Of a stretch of 64,000 nucleotides of DNA, positions 8,983-18,215 are shown one piece after another; position 1 is the stretch's first letter, and each line of letters starts with the position of its first letter. The notes under the pieces are model-generated. The model was not told the origin of the DNA, did not search any database, and saw nothing but the letters and a program-made list of their open reading frames with translations. The stretch is from assembly GCF_040545335.1 (NCBI RefSeq), contig NZ_JBEPLU010000005.1, positions 21,310-85,309 of the forward strand. The letters are read 5' to 3'. Both the position numbers and the translations under genes were made by a program. The DNA comes from Phenylobacterium koreense (lineage in GTDB: Bacteria; Pseudomonadota; Alphaproteobacteria; Caulobacterales; Caulobacteraceae).

Positions 8983-10958
8983 TGTTTGGGAAGTTCTCGC
9001 TCGACGCGATCCCGCTCCACGAACCCATCATCATGGGGACTGGCGTCGTTGTCGTTCTGGCAGGGATCGCCGCCCTTGCCCTGATCACCTATCACCGCAA
9101 GTGGGGGTACCTGTGGTCCGAGTGGATCACCACCGTCGACCACAAGAAGATCGGCGTCATGTACTTCGGCCTCGGCCTGGTCATGCTGCTGCGTGGCTTC
9201 GCCGACGCCATCATGATGCGCGCCCAGCAGGCGATGGCCGCGAACGACGCGGCCGGATACCTGCCGCCGCACCACTACGATCAGATTTTCACGGCGCACG
9301 GCGTGATCATGATCTTCTTCGTGGCCACGCCCTTCATCCTCGGCCTGATGAACGTGGTCGTACCCCTGCAGTTGGGCGCGCGCGACGTCGCCTTCCCGTT
9401 CGTCAACTCGCTGGGCTTCTGGCTGTCGGCGGCGGGCGCGGCGCTGGTGATGGTCTCGATGTGGGTCGGCGACTTCGCCGCCACGGGCTGGGTCGCCTAT
9501 CCGCCGCTCTCGGGGATCGCCTACAGCCCAACCACCGGCGTCGACTACTTCATATGGTCGCTACAGGTTTCAGGGCTAGGCACGACACTGGCCGGCGTGA
9601 ACTTCGTGGTCACGATCCTGCGCATGCGGGCGCCCGGCATGAACCTGATGAAAATGCCGGTCTTCGTCTGGACCGCGCTGATCACCAACGTATTGATCGT
9701 GGCGATCTTCCCGGTGCTGACCGCGACGCTCGGCCTGCTCACCATGGACCGCTACCTGGGCATGCACTTCTTCACCAACGAGCTTGGTGGGAATGCCATG
9801 ATGTACATCAACCTCATCTGGATCTGGGGCCACCCAGAGGTCTACGTACTGATCCTGCCCTGTTTCGGAGTGTATTCGGAGGTCATCGCGACCTTCTCCG
9901 GCAAGCCGCTGTTCGGCTACAAGTCGATGGTCTACGCCACCTCGTCCATCGGCGTGCTGTCGTTCTTCGTCTGGCTGCACCACTTCTTCACTATGGGATC
10001 GGGCGCCAACGTCAATGCCTTCTTCGGCATCATGACGACGATCATTTCGATCCCGACCGGCGTGAAGCTCTTCAACTGGCTCTTCACCATGTACCAGGGC
10101 CGGATCCGCTTCCACTCGGCGACGCTGTGGACGATCGGCTTCATGTTCACCTTCGTCATCGGCGGCATGACCGGCGTGCTGCTCGCGGTGCCGGGCGCGG
10201 ACTTCGTGCTGCACAACTCGCTGTTCCTGGTGGCGCACTTCCACAACGTTATCATCGGCGGCGTGGTCTATGGCTGCCTGGCGGGCATGAGCTTCTGGTT
10301 CCCCAAGGTGTTCGGCTTCAAGCTGAACGAGTTCTGGGGGAAGGTCTCGTTCTGGTGCTGGTTGGTCGGCTACTGGCTCGCCTTCACGCCGCTCTACATC
10401 CTCGGCCTCAAAGGGATGACGCGGCGGATGAACCACTACGACATGCCCGACTGGCAGCCCTATCTGGTCGTGGCCCTGATTGGCGCGGTCATCATCGGCA
10501 TCGGCATCCTGGCCATCCTCGTCCAGATCTATGTGAGCATCAGGGACCGAAAGCAGAACCGTGACCTGACCGGCGATCCCTGGGACGCGCGAAGCCTGGA
10601 ATGGTCGACCGCCTCGCCGGCGCCCTTCTACAACTTCGCGCACATCCCTCACATCACCTCGCTTGAGCAGCACTGGGAGGACAAGGAACTCGGCCGGGCC
10701 TGGCGCAAGCCGGACCGCTACGAGGACATCCACATGCCGAAGAACACGTCGGCCGGCTTCGTGATCGCCGCCTTCAGCTTCGTCCTGTGCTTCGCGCTCG
10801 TCTGGCACATGTGGGCGATCGCAGCGGCAGGCCTGGCCGGCATGTGCGCTGCATTCATCGCCCGCAGCTACGACCGCGACACCGACTATTACGTCCCGGC
10901 CGCCGAGGTCGAGCGCATCGAGAAGGAGCGCCACGCGCTCCTGACCAAGGCAGCGTAA
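8982..10958 (+). CDS. cyoB: Cytochrome bo3-type ubiquinol oxidase subunit I
   Basis: 658 residues from a GTG at 8982 that overlaps the cyoA TAG, with AGAGG about 8 nt upstream; the reading frame is open further upstream inside cyoA but has no reason to start there. It is the heme-copper catalytic subunit, reducing O2 to water and pumping protons. Heme and CuB motifs are intact: [17 protein letters not shown] (His and cross-linked Tyr), [11 protein letters not shown], and [11 protein letters not shown]. Around fifteen membrane helices and a length close to E. coli CyoB support the assignment. Confidence 0.97.
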   Translation: MFGKFSLDAIPLHEPIIMGTGVVVVLAGIAALALITYHRKWGYLWSEWITTVDHKKIGVMYFGLGLVMLLRGFADAIMMRAQQAMAANDAAGYLPPHHYDQIFTAHGVIMIFFVATPFILGLMNVVVPLQLGARDVAFPFVNSLGFWLSAAGAALVMVSMWVGDFAATGWVAYPPLSGIAYSPTTGVDYFIWSLQVSGLGTTLAGVNFVVTILRMRAPGMNLMKMPVFVWTALITNVLIVAIFPVLTATLGLLTMDRYLGMHFFTNELGGNAMMYINLIWIWGHPEVYVLILPCFGVYSEVIATFSGKPLFGYKSMVYATSSIGVLSFFVWLHHFFTMGSGANVNAFFGIMTTIISIPTGVKLFNWLFTMYQGRIRFHSATLWTIGFMFTFVIGGMTGVLLAVPGADFVLHNSLFLVAHFHNVIIGGVVYGCLAGMSFWFPKVFGFKLNEFWGKVSFWCWLVGYWLAFTPLYILGLKGMTRRMNHYDMPDWQPYLVVALIGAVIIGIGILAILVQIYVSIRDRKQNRDLTGDPWDARSLEWSTASPAPFYNFAHIPHITSLEQHWEDKELGRAWRKPDRYEDIHMPKNTSAGFVIAAFSFVLCFALVWHMWAIAAAGLAGMCAAFIARSYDRDTDYYVPAAEVERIEKERHALLTKAA

Positions 10959-10960
10959 GC

Positions 10961-11590
10961 ATGAACATTTCCGTCTCCTCCTCGTCCCTGGCGGTGATCG
11001 AGCCGACCACCGCCGAGGCGCACCACGCCCATGATGACGGCTCCAGGACCGTTCTCGGCTTCTGGATCTACCTGATGGGCGATTGCCTCATCTTCGCCTG
11101 CCTGTTCGCGACCTTCGCGGTGCTCGCCGAAAACGTCGCCGGCGGCCCGAGCGGGCGCGAGCTGTTCGACCTTCCCTACGTCGCCGTCGAGACGGTCCTG
11201 CTGCTGGTGAGCAGTTTCACCTTCGGCGTCGCGGCCCTGAACATCCAGACGGGCGACCCCGGCAGGGTGATCTTCTGGCTGGCGGCCACCGCCCTGGTTG
11301 GCGCGGCGTTCATCGGCATGGAGGTTCACGAGTTCGGCCTGTTGATCGGCGAAGGCGCAACGCCTGGCCGCAGCGCTTTCCTCTCCGGCTATTTCACCCT
11401 CGTCGGGACGCATGGCCTGCACGTCACGGCCGGCCTCGTCTGGCTCGCCGTGATGATCCACCAGGTCTACCGCTTCGGACTGGACGGGGTCGTGCGGCGG
11501 CGGCTCGCCTGCGTCAGCCTCTTCTGGCACTTCCTCGACCTGGTCTGGGTCTGCGTCTTCACCTTCGTCTATCTGCGGGGAGCGATCTGA
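10961..11590 (+). CDS. cyoC: Cytochrome bo3-type ubiquinol oxidase subunit III
   Basis: 209 residues from the ATG at 10961, two bases after the cyoB stop. Five membrane helices are predicted. The family signatures [20 protein letters not shown] and [14 protein letters not shown] are visible, with [20 protein letters not shown] at the C-terminus. It is a stabilising subunit without redox centres. The TGA overlaps the cyoD ATG by one base. Confidence 0.95.
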   Translation: MNISVSSSSLAVIEPTTAEAHHAHDDGSRTVLGFWIYLMGDCLIFACLFATFAVLAENVAGGPSGRELFDLPYVAVETVLLLVSSFTFGVAALNIQTGDPGRVIFWLAATALVGAAFIGMEVHEFGLLIGEGATPGRSAFLSGYFTLVGTHGLHVTAGLVWLAVMIHQVYRFGLDGVVRRRLACVSLFWHFLDLVWVCVFTFVYLRGAI

Positions 11591-11943
11591 TGGCTGGCGC
11601 ACGCGCAGCGAGCCATGGCGGACTGAAGGCCTATACGGTCGGGTTTGTCCTGTCGTTGGGGCTGACGGCGCTCTCCTTCGCGGCGGTGATGAGCGGCCTC
11701 ATCCCCCGGGAGACGCAACTTCCGGCGATCACCGTGCTGGCAGTCATCCAGCTGCTGGTCCAGCTCGGCTTCTTCCTCCACCTCGGCGCCTCGCCCGAGC
11801 AGCGGAGCAACACCGCGATATTCGTCCTGACCATTCTGCTGATCGCCACGGTCGTCGCCGGCTCGCTGTGGGTCATCCACAACGCCAACGTCAACATGAT
11901 GCCGATCCAGATGTCGCCCGAACAGGCGCGCGCCCGGGAGTAG
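11590..11943 (+). CDS. cyoD: Cytochrome bo3-type ubiquinol oxidase subunit IV
   Basis: 117 residues with three membrane helices ([64 protein letters not shown]). The pattern [12 protein letters not shown] followed by a final HNANVNMMP matches CyoD/CtaF-type assembly subunits. The ATG overlaps the cyoC stop, and the gene closes the operon ahead of a strong hairpin. There is no cyoE (heme O synthase) behind it, so heme O must be made from a gene elsewhere. Confidence 0.93.
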   Translation: MAGARAASHGGLKAYTVGFVLSLGLTALSFAAVMSGLIPRETQLPAITVLAVIQLLVQLGFFLHLGASPEQRSNTAIFVLTILLIATVVAGSLWVIHNANVNMMPIQMSPEQARARE

Positions 11944-11965
11944 TTCCCCCCTCCCCGCCCGCCCG

Positions 11966-11996
11966 GAGCCCTCGGCCCTGCCCCGGCCGGGGGCTC
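11966..11996 (+). terminator. Hairpin terminator after cyoABCD
   Basis: Twelve-base arms at 11966-11977 and 11985-11996 pair fully if one T-G wobble is allowed, with a 7-nt loop. The stem is very GC-rich and lacks a T tract. It lies 22 nt after the cyoD stop. Confidence 0.6.
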
Positions 11997-12098
11997 TACC
12001 CCCACCACTGCCCAAGAGCGGTCCAACAACTCCCACACGGAGGCCACACGCCAAGACGCAACCGTATGCTAAATAGCCGTACATCTGAGGAGGGGCCC

Positions 12099-13469
12099 AT
12101 GTGGAAGCCACGGCTGATCGAAGACGCCCGGATGAAGTATCTCGGGATCGTCGAGGCGCTTGAGGCCGATATCCGGCTGGGTCGCGTGAGCCGAGGCGAC
12201 CGCTTGCCGCCCCAGCGCGCCATCGCCGAGGCGCTGGATGTGGACCTGACCACCGTGACGCGAGCCTTCAACGAAGCTCGCCGGCGGGGCCTGGTGCAGG
12301 CGCAGGCCGGCCGGGGCACGTTCATCAGCGAGACGCTCGATAGCGAGGTCCGCGAGCTGGTCCGGCCGCTCATCGACCTGAGCATGAATATCCCGCCGCA
12401 ACCCATCGACTTCCGCAAGGCCATCCCGAGCGGAGTCGCCGCCGTTTTGAGCAGCGCCCGCGGGTTGCTCAACCTGCACTATCAGGAGAGCACCGGAGCC
12501 GAGCCTGATCGCCAGGCCGCCGCCGGATGGCTCGGAAGGCGGATCGAGGGCGTGGCCGCGGACCGGATCGTCGTCACTGGCGGCGCGCAGAGCGCGCTGT
12601 TCGCCGTCTGCGACCTGTTGCTCAAGCGCGGCGACGTCGTCGCGGCCGGCGCCATGACCTATCCGGGCATGAAGGCCGTCGCCATCCAGAAAGGACTCAC
12701 GATCGAGCCGCTGGACATGGACGACCAGGGGATCATCCCGGCAGCCTTCGAAAGGGCCTGCCGCGAACGCGCGCCCAAGGCGCTCTATGTGATCCCGAGC
12801 ATCGACAACCCGACGACCGCGACCCTGCCGGAAGACCGGCGCCGGGCCTTGGTCACGACGGCGCGCAAGCATGGCGTCGCCATCATCGAAGACGATCCCT
12901 ACTCGCCCCTTCGCCCGGACCGGCTGGTGTCGTTCGCCGAGCTGGCCAGCGACATCACCTGGCACATCGCGACGCTTTCGAAGTGCGCGACCCCGGCCCT
13001 GCGCGTGGCCTATGTGGTGGCGCCCACCAGCGCCAAGGCCCTGCTGCTGGCCGGCGTGCTGCGCGCGACGATTCTCATGGCGCCGCCGCTGATGTCGGCG
13101 CTGGCCAGCCGCTGGATCGCCGACGGCGCCCTGGACGACATCGCCAAGGCGATCCGCGCAGAGAACGCCGAGCGGCAGAAACTGGCGACGTCGATCCTGG
13201 GGGGGTTCGGCTTCGCAGCCGATCCGCACGGCCATCACCTGTGGATGCGCCTGCCGGGTCATTGGCGCGCCGTGGACTTCGCCGAGCACGCCGACCGCGC
13301 CGGCGTCTCGATCGTCCCGAGCTCAGCCTTCGCCACGGTCGCCCATCCGGTCGAGGCCGTCCGGATCTCCTTGGGCGTCGCGCCCGACCGAGGAGACCTG
13401 GAGGACGCCCTGACCCAGCTCGCCAGCCTGATCACCCAGCCCTCATTGGGCGCCAGGGCGGTCGTTTAG
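12099..13469 (+). CDS. MocR-type GntR/aminotransferase fusion regulator
   Basis: 456 residues from the ATG at 12099, preceded by TGAGGAGG; an in-frame ATG at 12066 has no such site. An N-terminal GntR winged helix (residues about 5-75; [25 protein letters not shown]) is followed by a fold-type I aminotransferase domain. That domain contains [21 protein letters not shown], and the presumptive PLP lysine in [11 protein letters not shown]. MocR proteins sense PLP or amino compounds and usually regulate a neighbouring gene. Here the neighbours are cyoABCD upstream and convergent DUF308-like and ohr genes downstream, none an obvious target. Confidence 0.9.
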   Translation: MWKPRLIEDARMKYLGIVEALEADIRLGRVSRGDRLPPQRAIAEALDVDLTTVTRAFNEARRRGLVQAQAGRGTFISETLDSEVRELVRPLIDLSMNIPPQPIDFRKAIPSGVAAVLSSARGLLNLHYQESTGAEPDRQAAAGWLGRRIEGVAADRIVVTGGAQSALFAVCDLLLKRGDVVAAGAMTYPGMKAVAIQKGLTIEPLDMDDQGIIPAAFERACRERAPKALYVIPSIDNPTTATLPEDRRRALVTTARKHGVAIIEDDPYSPLRPDRLVSFAELASDITWHIATLSKCATPALRVAYVVAPTSAKALLLAGVLRATILMAPPLMSALASRWIADGALDDIAKAIRAENAERQKLATSILGGFGFAADPHGHHLWMRLPGHWRAVDFAEHADRAGVSIVPSSAFATVAHPVEAVRISLGVAPDRGDLEDALTQLASLITQPSLGARAVV

Positions 13470-13567
13470 TCCGGCAGGAGCCTGCGCTCGGGCTGCCAAC
13501 GGGCCTGGCCGACAATCGGGGCAAAGATCCGACGGCCGAAAGCCGGCCGCCGCGATCCTCAGCCAGA

Positions 13568-14155
13568 TCAAGCCGCAGCGGTCGGCGGCGTGGCCTTTGC
13601 CCCCCTGGCGGTGAGCCAGAGAGCGGAGACCAGGAAGTAGAAGGCGCCGAAAGCCGCGTAGGGAGCAACGGTCGTGAGGGTGTCGACCTGCGCCCCGCCC
13701 GCCATCTTGACGAAGAAGGCGCCGGCCAAGGCTGACTGGGCGCCGCTGAGGATCATCGCCCATTGGGCGCCATAGCTCTTCCAGCGCCGGACGCCCGTGG
13801 CCAGTTGCAGCAGGCCTGCGACGAACGCCCATAGTCCAAAGGCGGCGAGCATGGCGTTCATGCCGACGACGCCGCCCACGGCGACGCCGATGGCCGTCAG
13901 GAGGCTGACGACGACGTTGATCGCCTGCGTCCGGTTCTTCGCCAGGCCGCCATTGAGCCGGGCGTCGGCAAGGTTGGCCAGCGCATCCCAGAGCGGATAG
14001 GCGATCAGCATGACGACCGCGAGCGGCGGCAGCGCCTTGGCCAGAGTGAAGGCGACGACGACCCAGACGGCGGCCACCATGAAGCGAACGGCGTAGTAGT
14101 TGCGCAGCCAGGTCCGCCTCTGGGCCATGCGGGTTTGCGAAACTTTATCTTGCAT
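13568..14155 (-). CDS. DUF308/HdeD-like multi-pass membrane protein
   Basis: 195 residues with about six hydrophobic helices and little else (FMVAAVWVVVAFTLAKALPP; INVVVSLLTAIGVAVGGVVG; LAAFGLWAFVAGLLQLATGV). The YPLWDALANLADARLNGG segment and the repeat-like arrangement resemble the DUF308 family. AAAGGAG is 7 nt before the ATG. It follows ohr by 25 nt on the same strand and is probably transcribed from the same OhrR-controlled promoter. Its function is unknown; the placement suggests peroxide stress. Confidence 0.75.
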   Translation of the reverse strand: MQDKVSQTRMAQRRTWLRNYYAVRFMVAAVWVVVAFTLAKALPPLAVVMLIAYPLWDALANLADARLNGGLAKNRTQAINVVVSLLTAIGVAVGGVVGMNAMLAAFGLWAFVAGLLQLATGVRRWKSYGAQWAMILSGAQSALAGAFFVKMAGGAQVDTLTTVAPYAAFGAFYFLVSALWLTARGAKATPPTAAA

Positions 14156-14180
14156 GAGGAAGCTCCTTTCCGAGGCGGGG

Positions 14181-14606
14181 TCAGGCGACGGTCAGGCCGA
14201 CGTCGAGGTTGTTGCGGGTGGCGTTGGAGTACGGGCAGATCTGATGTGCGGCCGCGACCAAGGCCTCCGCTTCCTCACGGGCGACGCCCGGCAGGCTGAT
14301 GACCAGATCGGCGGTGACGCCAAAGCCGCCTTCCGAGCGCGGGCCGATGCCGACAGTGGCGGTCACCGAGGCGTCGCTGGGAACCTTCACCTTCGCCTGC
14401 TGGGCGGCGACCTTAAGCGCGCCGAGGAAACAGGCCGAATAGCCCGCCGCAAACAACTGCTCGGGATTGACGCCTTCACCGCCGGCGCCGCCGAGCTCCT
14501 TAGGCGTGGAAAGCTGAACGTCTAGGCGACCGTCGTCCGACCGGGCGTGGCCATCACGGCCGCCAGTGGCGACAGCGCCGGTGCGATAGAGAACATTAAC
14601 GGACAT
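14181..14606 (-). CDS. ohr: Organic hydroperoxide resistance protein (Ohr/OsmC family)
   Basis: 141 residues. Ohr reduces organic hydroperoxides with a two-cysteine active site: here the peroxidatic Cys in [13 protein letters not shown] and the resolving Cys in [13 protein letters not shown]. The N-terminus ([22 protein letters not shown]) and [18 protein letters not shown] are characteristic of Ohr rather than OsmC. It is divergent from ohrR, and the 122-nt gap carries three TATCG-type palindromes. Confidence 0.95.
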   Translation of the reverse strand: MSVNVLYRTGAVATGGRDGHARSDDGRLDVQLSTPKELGGAGGEGVNPEQLFAAGYSACFLGALKVAAQQAKVKVPSDASVTATVGIGPRSEGGFGVTADLVISLPGVAREEAEALVAAAHQICPYSNATRNNLDVGLTVA

Positions 14607-14623
14607 GGCCGTACCTTTCGATT

Positions 14624-14718
14624 TATCGTGCGATATTGTTTATCGCGATAAATTAAGGCTATCGACACGGAGGCGCGCCGTCCACCGTTTTATTATCGCG
14701 ATATCGTTTTTCGTGATA
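14624..14718. promoter_or_regulatory. OhrR operator cluster between ohr and ohrR
   Basis: Palindromes built on TATCG/CGATA occur at 14624-14635 (2-nt centre), 14639-14652 (a perfect 14-mer, TTTATCGCGATAAA) and 14694-14703 (perfect 10-mer). A looser TATC...GATA pair lies at 14702-14718, next to the ohrR ribosome site. This is an AT-rich patch in GC-rich DNA. The first two sit just upstream of ohr and the last two just upstream of ohrR, as expected for an autoregulated divergent pair. Confidence 0.75.
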
Positions 14719-14728
14719 AGGAGGTCGT

Positions 14729-15169
14729 GTGACCCATGACCTGACCCTCGAAGACCAGCTTTGCTACTCGCTCTATGCGACGTCGATGGCGATCAACCGC
14801 ATCTACAAGCCGCTGCTCGACAGGCTGGGGATCACCTACCCCCAGTACCTCGTGCTCAGCGCGCTGTGGGAGGAGGACGGTCGCACCGTCGGCGCCATCG
14901 CCGAGCGGCTGTCGCTGGAATCGAGCACCATCACGCCCCTGGTGAAGCGCCTGGAGATGGCCTCCTTGGTCACACGCGCGCGCCAGGCGGACGACGAGCG
15001 GCGAGTGCTGGTCTCACTGACCGATCGCGGGCGGGCGTTGAAAGAGGAAAGCCGCTGCCTGGGGGAGGCCCTGTTTACCCGGTCGGGCATGAAGGCCGAG
15101 GAACTGATCTCACTGAACCGGGAGGTGCTGCGATTGCGCTCCGCCCTGACCGGGAACGAGATCGCCTGA
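14729..15169 (+). CDS. ohrR: MarR-family organic peroxide sensor OhrR
   Basis: 146 residues from a GTG with AAGGAGG 4 nt upstream. The redox-sensing cysteine is in the usual N-terminal place (LEDQLCYSLYATSMAINRIYKPLL). The winged helix follows (YPQYLVLSALWEEDGRTVGAIAERLSLESSTITPLVKRLE; then ADDERRVLVSLTDRG). A second cysteine (ESRCLGE) suggests the two-Cys subclass. Known role: represses ohr until its cysteine is oxidised. Confidence 0.94.
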   Translation: MTHDLTLEDQLCYSLYATSMAINRIYKPLLDRLGITYPQYLVLSALWEEDGRTVGAIAERLSLESSTITPLVKRLEMASLVTRARQADDERRVLVSLTDRGRALKEESRCLGEALFTRSGMKAEELISLNREVLRLRSALTGNEIA

Positions 15170-15299
15170 CGAACGGCCATCTCCAGCCTGGCCTTCCTAA
15201 GGGCCAATCTGCGCGTTGCCCCTTCCCACCGGGTGCGGACTTAGGGCGATCAGCGCGCCAGGCCGAGGCCCGCCTGCCGCGGCCGGCAAGGCCGCCGCG

Positions 15300-15707
15300 T
15301 CAGGAAAGGACGAGTGGGTCGCCCCGTCGATCATAGGCGGCAAAGCGGCCGAAAGCGCCAAGGCGCACGGCTTCGACCATCGATTGAAGCGCGCTCTCGA
15401 CGGCGTCATTTTCCGGGGGCTTGCCGTCCCGACCGGAGAGGGCGGCGGCGAACACGACCTGCCAAGGTGGGCCGGCGAGCTCGGATTCCGCGGCCAGGGC
15501 TTCGAATCCGGTAAGTTCGCTGGGCGATTTGTCGACGCACATTAGCGGAGCGAGCGCCCCGCCGCGCCCAGCGAGAAAGTGCGCGCGCTGGGCCGGCGTG
15601 GGGCGGTCGGGCAGTTCTGCGGCCGCGAAGACGAACAGCAGCCTGTGCGGCTCAGACTGTTCGCGGGCGACGGCCAGGAGTTGCTGGAAGTGGGATGTTT
15701 CGGTCAT
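15300..15707 (-). CDS. Conserved protein of unknown function (family often mislabelled ribonucleotide reductase alpha)
   Basis: 135 residues from the ATG at 15707 (MTETSHFQQLL). I recognise the family by EPHRLLFVFAAAELPDRPTPAQ, the GRGGALAPLMCVDKSP patch and PWQVVFAAALSGRDG. Databases often call it ribonucleotide reductase subunit alpha, but it has none of the RNR catalytic motifs and is a sixth of the length. It is a soluble small protein, with no signal or membrane segment. Nothing nearby suggests a role; it is back-to-back with the AraC gene at 15864. Confidence 0.7.
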   Translation of the reverse strand: MTETSHFQQLLAVAREQSEPHRLLFVFAAAELPDRPTPAQRAHFLAGRGGALAPLMCVDKSPSELTGFEALAAESELAGPPWQVVFAAALSGRDGKPPENDAVESALQSMVEAVRLGAFGRFAAYDRRGDPLVLS

Positions 15708-15863
15708 GGCAGGCAGGTAGCCGAAATTATGGCGCGCGGACTTGCGCCACATCAAGCTCTCGCGGCGCCGCGCGCCCATCGGCGGGATCCGCCCCTTCTT
15801 CTGCCGGCGGCCGAAACGTAACTGCGATAGGCTGCTTGAGCGTTCCGAGTCCCCAGAGGTCCC

Positions 15864-16841
15864 ATGTCCCAAGCCGACTGGCTTAGTCACCTCCTGAAAA
15901 TGATCACGATCACCGGCCAGTTGGAAGTTCGCTGCGCCTATGGCGCGCCGTGGCGGGTGGCCTGGGCCAAGTCCGCGGCGCACGAAATTCCCTACCATGT
16001 CGTGCTCAAGGGCCGGGCCGTCATCGAGGATCCGGAGACGAAGACGGCCAGGGAACTCGCGGGCGGCGACATCGTGCTGTTGCCCCACGGGGCGGCGCAC
16101 GTGCTGCACGACGGCAGCGGTCGCGCACCCGCGCCGACCCACGAAAGCCGGGGTTCGGCGGGATGGATGCTCAGCCAGAACGACAGCCGGGGCGAACACC
16201 TGGACATGCTGTGCGGGCGCTTCTTCATCGAGCCGCCCCATGATCGGCTGATCCGCAACTACCTGCCCACCAACCTGGTCGTGCGGGCCCTGGACGGCCA
16301 GGGCGACGCGCACGTCGAAGCCGCCTCAAGCCACCTGGCCAGCCTCATCGGGCTGATGCGGATGGAGTCCGCCGGCGACAAGCCGGGCGGCGGCGCCATC
16401 CTCAACGCGCTTTCCTCGGCGCTGTTCACGCTGGTGCTGCGCGCGGCCAGCGAATCCGCCGAGGCGCCCGAAGGCTTGTTGGCGGTGGCCGGCCATCCAC
16501 GACTGGCTCCGGCCATCGCCGCGATGTTGACCGATCCGACGCGAGCCTGGAATCTGGCCGATCTGGCGCATTTGTGCGGCATGTCGCGGGCCACCTTCAT
16601 GCGGCGCTTCCAGGATAAGCTGGGACGCTCGGCCGCCGACCTCTTGACCGACATCCGCATGAGCCTAGCCGCCAACGAGTTGAAGAAGCCGGCGGTCAGC
16701 ACCGAGGCCGTGGCCGAGGCGGTCGGCTATCAATCGGTATCGGCGTTCCGACGTGTGTTCGCCGACAGAATGGAGATGACGCCCGGACAATGGCGCCGTC
16801 TGGCCCGCGAGGGCGAGCAGACCCGCACCGCCCATAATTGA
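15864..16841 (+). CDS. AraC-family regulator with cupin-type sensor domain
   Basis: 325 residues. The N-terminal half matches the AraC-binding cupin_6 type (LVRCAYGAPWRVAW-like start, IPYHVVLKGRAVIED, GGDIVLLPHGAAHVLHDG). The C-terminal two-HTH domain spans residues about 225-320 (WNLADLAHLCGMSRATFMRRFQDKLG, then VAEAVGYQSVSAFRRVFADRMEMTPGQWRR). Close relatives generally sit beside redox or detoxification genes they control. The nitroreductase, AhpD-like and GST genes that follow on the same strand are the likely targets. Confidence 0.9.
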   Translation: MSQADWLSHLLKMITITGQLEVRCAYGAPWRVAWAKSAAHEIPYHVVLKGRAVIEDPETKTARELAGGDIVLLPHGAAHVLHDGSGRAPAPTHESRGSAGWMLSQNDSRGEHLDMLCGRFFIEPPHDRLIRNYLPTNLVVRALDGQGDAHVEAASSHLASLIGLMRMESAGDKPGGGAILNALSSALFTLVLRAASESAEAPEGLLAVAGHPRLAPAIAAMLTDPTRAWNLADLAHLCGMSRATFMRRFQDKLGRSAADLLTDIRMSLAANELKKPAVSTEAVAEAVGYQSVSAFRRVFADRMEMTPGQWRRLAREGEQTRTAHN

Positions 16842-16846
16842 TCCTT

Positions 16847-16864
16847 TTGAGCATGTTATTGAGC
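16847..16864 (+). promoter_or_regulatory. Direct repeat upstream of the nitroreductase, possible AraC-type site
   Basis: TTGAGC occurs at 16847-16852 and again at 16859-16864, separated by 6 nt, in the AT-rich gap between the AraC gene and the nitroreductase. AraC proteins bind direct repeats, but a 12-base period is shorter than the usual one. Confidence 0.25.
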
Positions 16865-16936
16865 TGATTGCGTCTCGAAATCAGCAGTTGTGGGGCCTAC
16901 CAAAAGGCTCTCAGCGACCTGATGAAAGACGCGCCC

Positions 16937-17554
16937 ATGACCAACCCCGTCATCGAAGTTATTCTTAGCCGCAGCGCCGCCAAGTACTACGACCCCGCTG
17001 CGGTCCTGAGCGACGACCAGATCCGCGAACTGGTGCAGATCGGCGCCAGCGCGCCGACATCCTTCCACTTGCAGAACTGGCGCTTCATCGCCGTCCGCAC
17101 GCCGCAGGCCAAGGCCCGGCTACGTCCGATCGCCTGGGATCAGCCCGCGATCACCGACGCCGCCGTCACCTTCATCATGGTTGGCCAGTTGGCCGACGCC
17201 AGCACGATCCCGAAGCGCCTGGCCCCGGTGGTGGAGGCGGGCATCATGCCAGCGCACCTCGTGCCGGAGTGGGAGCTCCCCGCCCGCGGTCTTTATGACG
17301 ATCAGCCGCAGCGCCAGCGGGACGAGGCGGTCCGCTCTGCCACCTTCGGCGCCGCGGCGATCATCTATGCGGCCCGCTCGCTGGGCCTGGGCTCGACGCC
17401 GATGATCGGCTTCGACGCCGAGGCGGTGCATCGCGAGTTCGGCCTGGCCGAGGACGAAGTGCCGGTGATGCTGCTGACCGTCGGACCCGAGCGCTCGGGA
17501 AACTGGCCGCAGAAGCCGCGCCTGCCCGTCGCCGACGTGCTGCACTTCGCGTAA
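16937..17554 (+). CDS. Nitroreductase-family flavoprotein
   Basis: 205 residues from the ATG at 16937 (MTNPVIEVI). In-frame starts upstream (16922, 16868) have no better ribosome site and add nonhomologous residues. The FMN-binding fold is indicated by LSRSAAKYYDPAAVLSDDQI, the SAPTSFHLQNWRFI patch and the C-terminal GFDAEAVHREFGLAEDEVPVMLLTVG. The family reduces nitroaromatics, quinones or enones with NAD(P)H; the substrate is not predictable. It is followed by an AhpD-like protein after 31 nt. Confidence 0.88.
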   Translation: MTNPVIEVILSRSAAKYYDPAAVLSDDQIRELVQIGASAPTSFHLQNWRFIAVRTPQAKARLRPIAWDQPAITDAAVTFIMVGQLADASTIPKRLAPVVEAGIMPAHLVPEWELPARGLYDDQPQRQRDEAVRSATFGAAAIIYAARSLGLGSTPMIGFDAEAVHREFGLAEDEVPVMLLTVGPERSGNWPQKPRLPVADVLHFA

Positions 17555-17585
17555 CCCCAAAAATACATCATAAAATCAGTATATT

Positions 17586-18143
17586 ATGGAGATTCTCATG
17601 GCGAGAACTGCTGTCCCGACGCCGGAACAAACCCCGGCGGCCTCCAAGCCCACCCTCGACGGGTTCACCAAGAACATCGGGTTCACCCCGAACATGATGG
17701 CGCTCTTCGCGCAGAGCCCGGTCGCGTTCAACGCATGGGCTGCTCTGCTCGGCTCGCTGAGCAAGACGCTCGACGTGAAGACGCGCGACAGCATCGGCCT
17801 GGCCGTTTCCGAAGTGAACGGCTGCGACTACTGCCTGACGGTTCACAGCTTTACGGCCGAGCACATGGCCAAGCTGCAGGCCGACGAGATCATCCTCGCC
17901 CGGAAGGGCCACGCCAGCGACGCCAAGAGGGACGCCGCCGTCCAGTTCGCGCGCAGGGTCATCGAGACCCGCGGCAAGGTCAGCGACGCCGATGTGGAAG
18001 CCGTTCGCGACGCCGGTTACACCGATGCGAACGTCATGGAGATTGTCGCCCTAGTTGCGATGTTTTCCCTGACCAACTTTTTCAACAACGTGTTCGATCC
18101 CGAGAGGGACTTTCCGCCCGTCGCGCCGGCTGGCTCGATCTGA
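17586..18143 (+). CDS. AhpD/carboxymuconolactone-decarboxylase-like peroxidase
   Basis: 185 residues with the CMD fold and the redox motif EVNGCDYCLTVHSFTA (Glu, CxxC, His), the active site of AhpD-type alkylhydroperoxidases. YtmB/YciW-like architecture: an N-terminal GFTPNMMALFAQSPVAFNAW followed by the CxxC helix, with a C-terminal LTNFFNNVFDPERDFP. It lies between a nitroreductase and a GST, and ends just before a 12-bp hairpin. Likely role: thiol-based reduction of peroxides. Confidence 0.88.
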   Translation: MEILMARTAVPTPEQTPAASKPTLDGFTKNIGFTPNMMALFAQSPVAFNAWAALLGSLSKTLDVKTRDSIGLAVSEVNGCDYCLTVHSFTAEHMAKLQADEIILARKGHASDAKRDAAVQFARRVIETRGKVSDADVEAVRDAGYTDANVMEIVALVAMFSLTNFFNNVFDPERDFPPVAPAGSI

Positions 18144-18150
18144 ACCCCAA

Positions 18151-18182
18151 AGGCCCAGGCGCACCCCATAGCGCCTGGGCCT
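18151..18182 (+). terminator. Hairpin after the AhpD-like gene
   Basis: Perfect 12-bp arms at 18151-18162 and 18171-18182 with an 8-nt loop, 8 nt after the stop codon. No T tract follows. It may terminate, attenuate or protect the upstream message ahead of the GST gene. Confidence 0.65.
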
Positions 18183-18215
18183 CTCCCATGCGCCGCAAGT
18201 TCAGGAGTAGAGAAA

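Noticed and set aside
9576..10934. Minus-strand open frame of about 450 codons opposite cyoB
   Set aside because: Shadow of cyoB in GC-rich DNA; composition is nonsense-like and no ribosome site is present.
8014..11943. aa3-type cytochrome c oxidase
   Set aside because: Subunit II lacks the CuA cysteine motif, and subunit IV and the gene order match CyoABCD quinol oxidase.
15300..15707. Ribonucleotide reductase alpha subunit
   Set aside because: Only a database-label tradition; 135 residues and none of the RNR active-site motifs.
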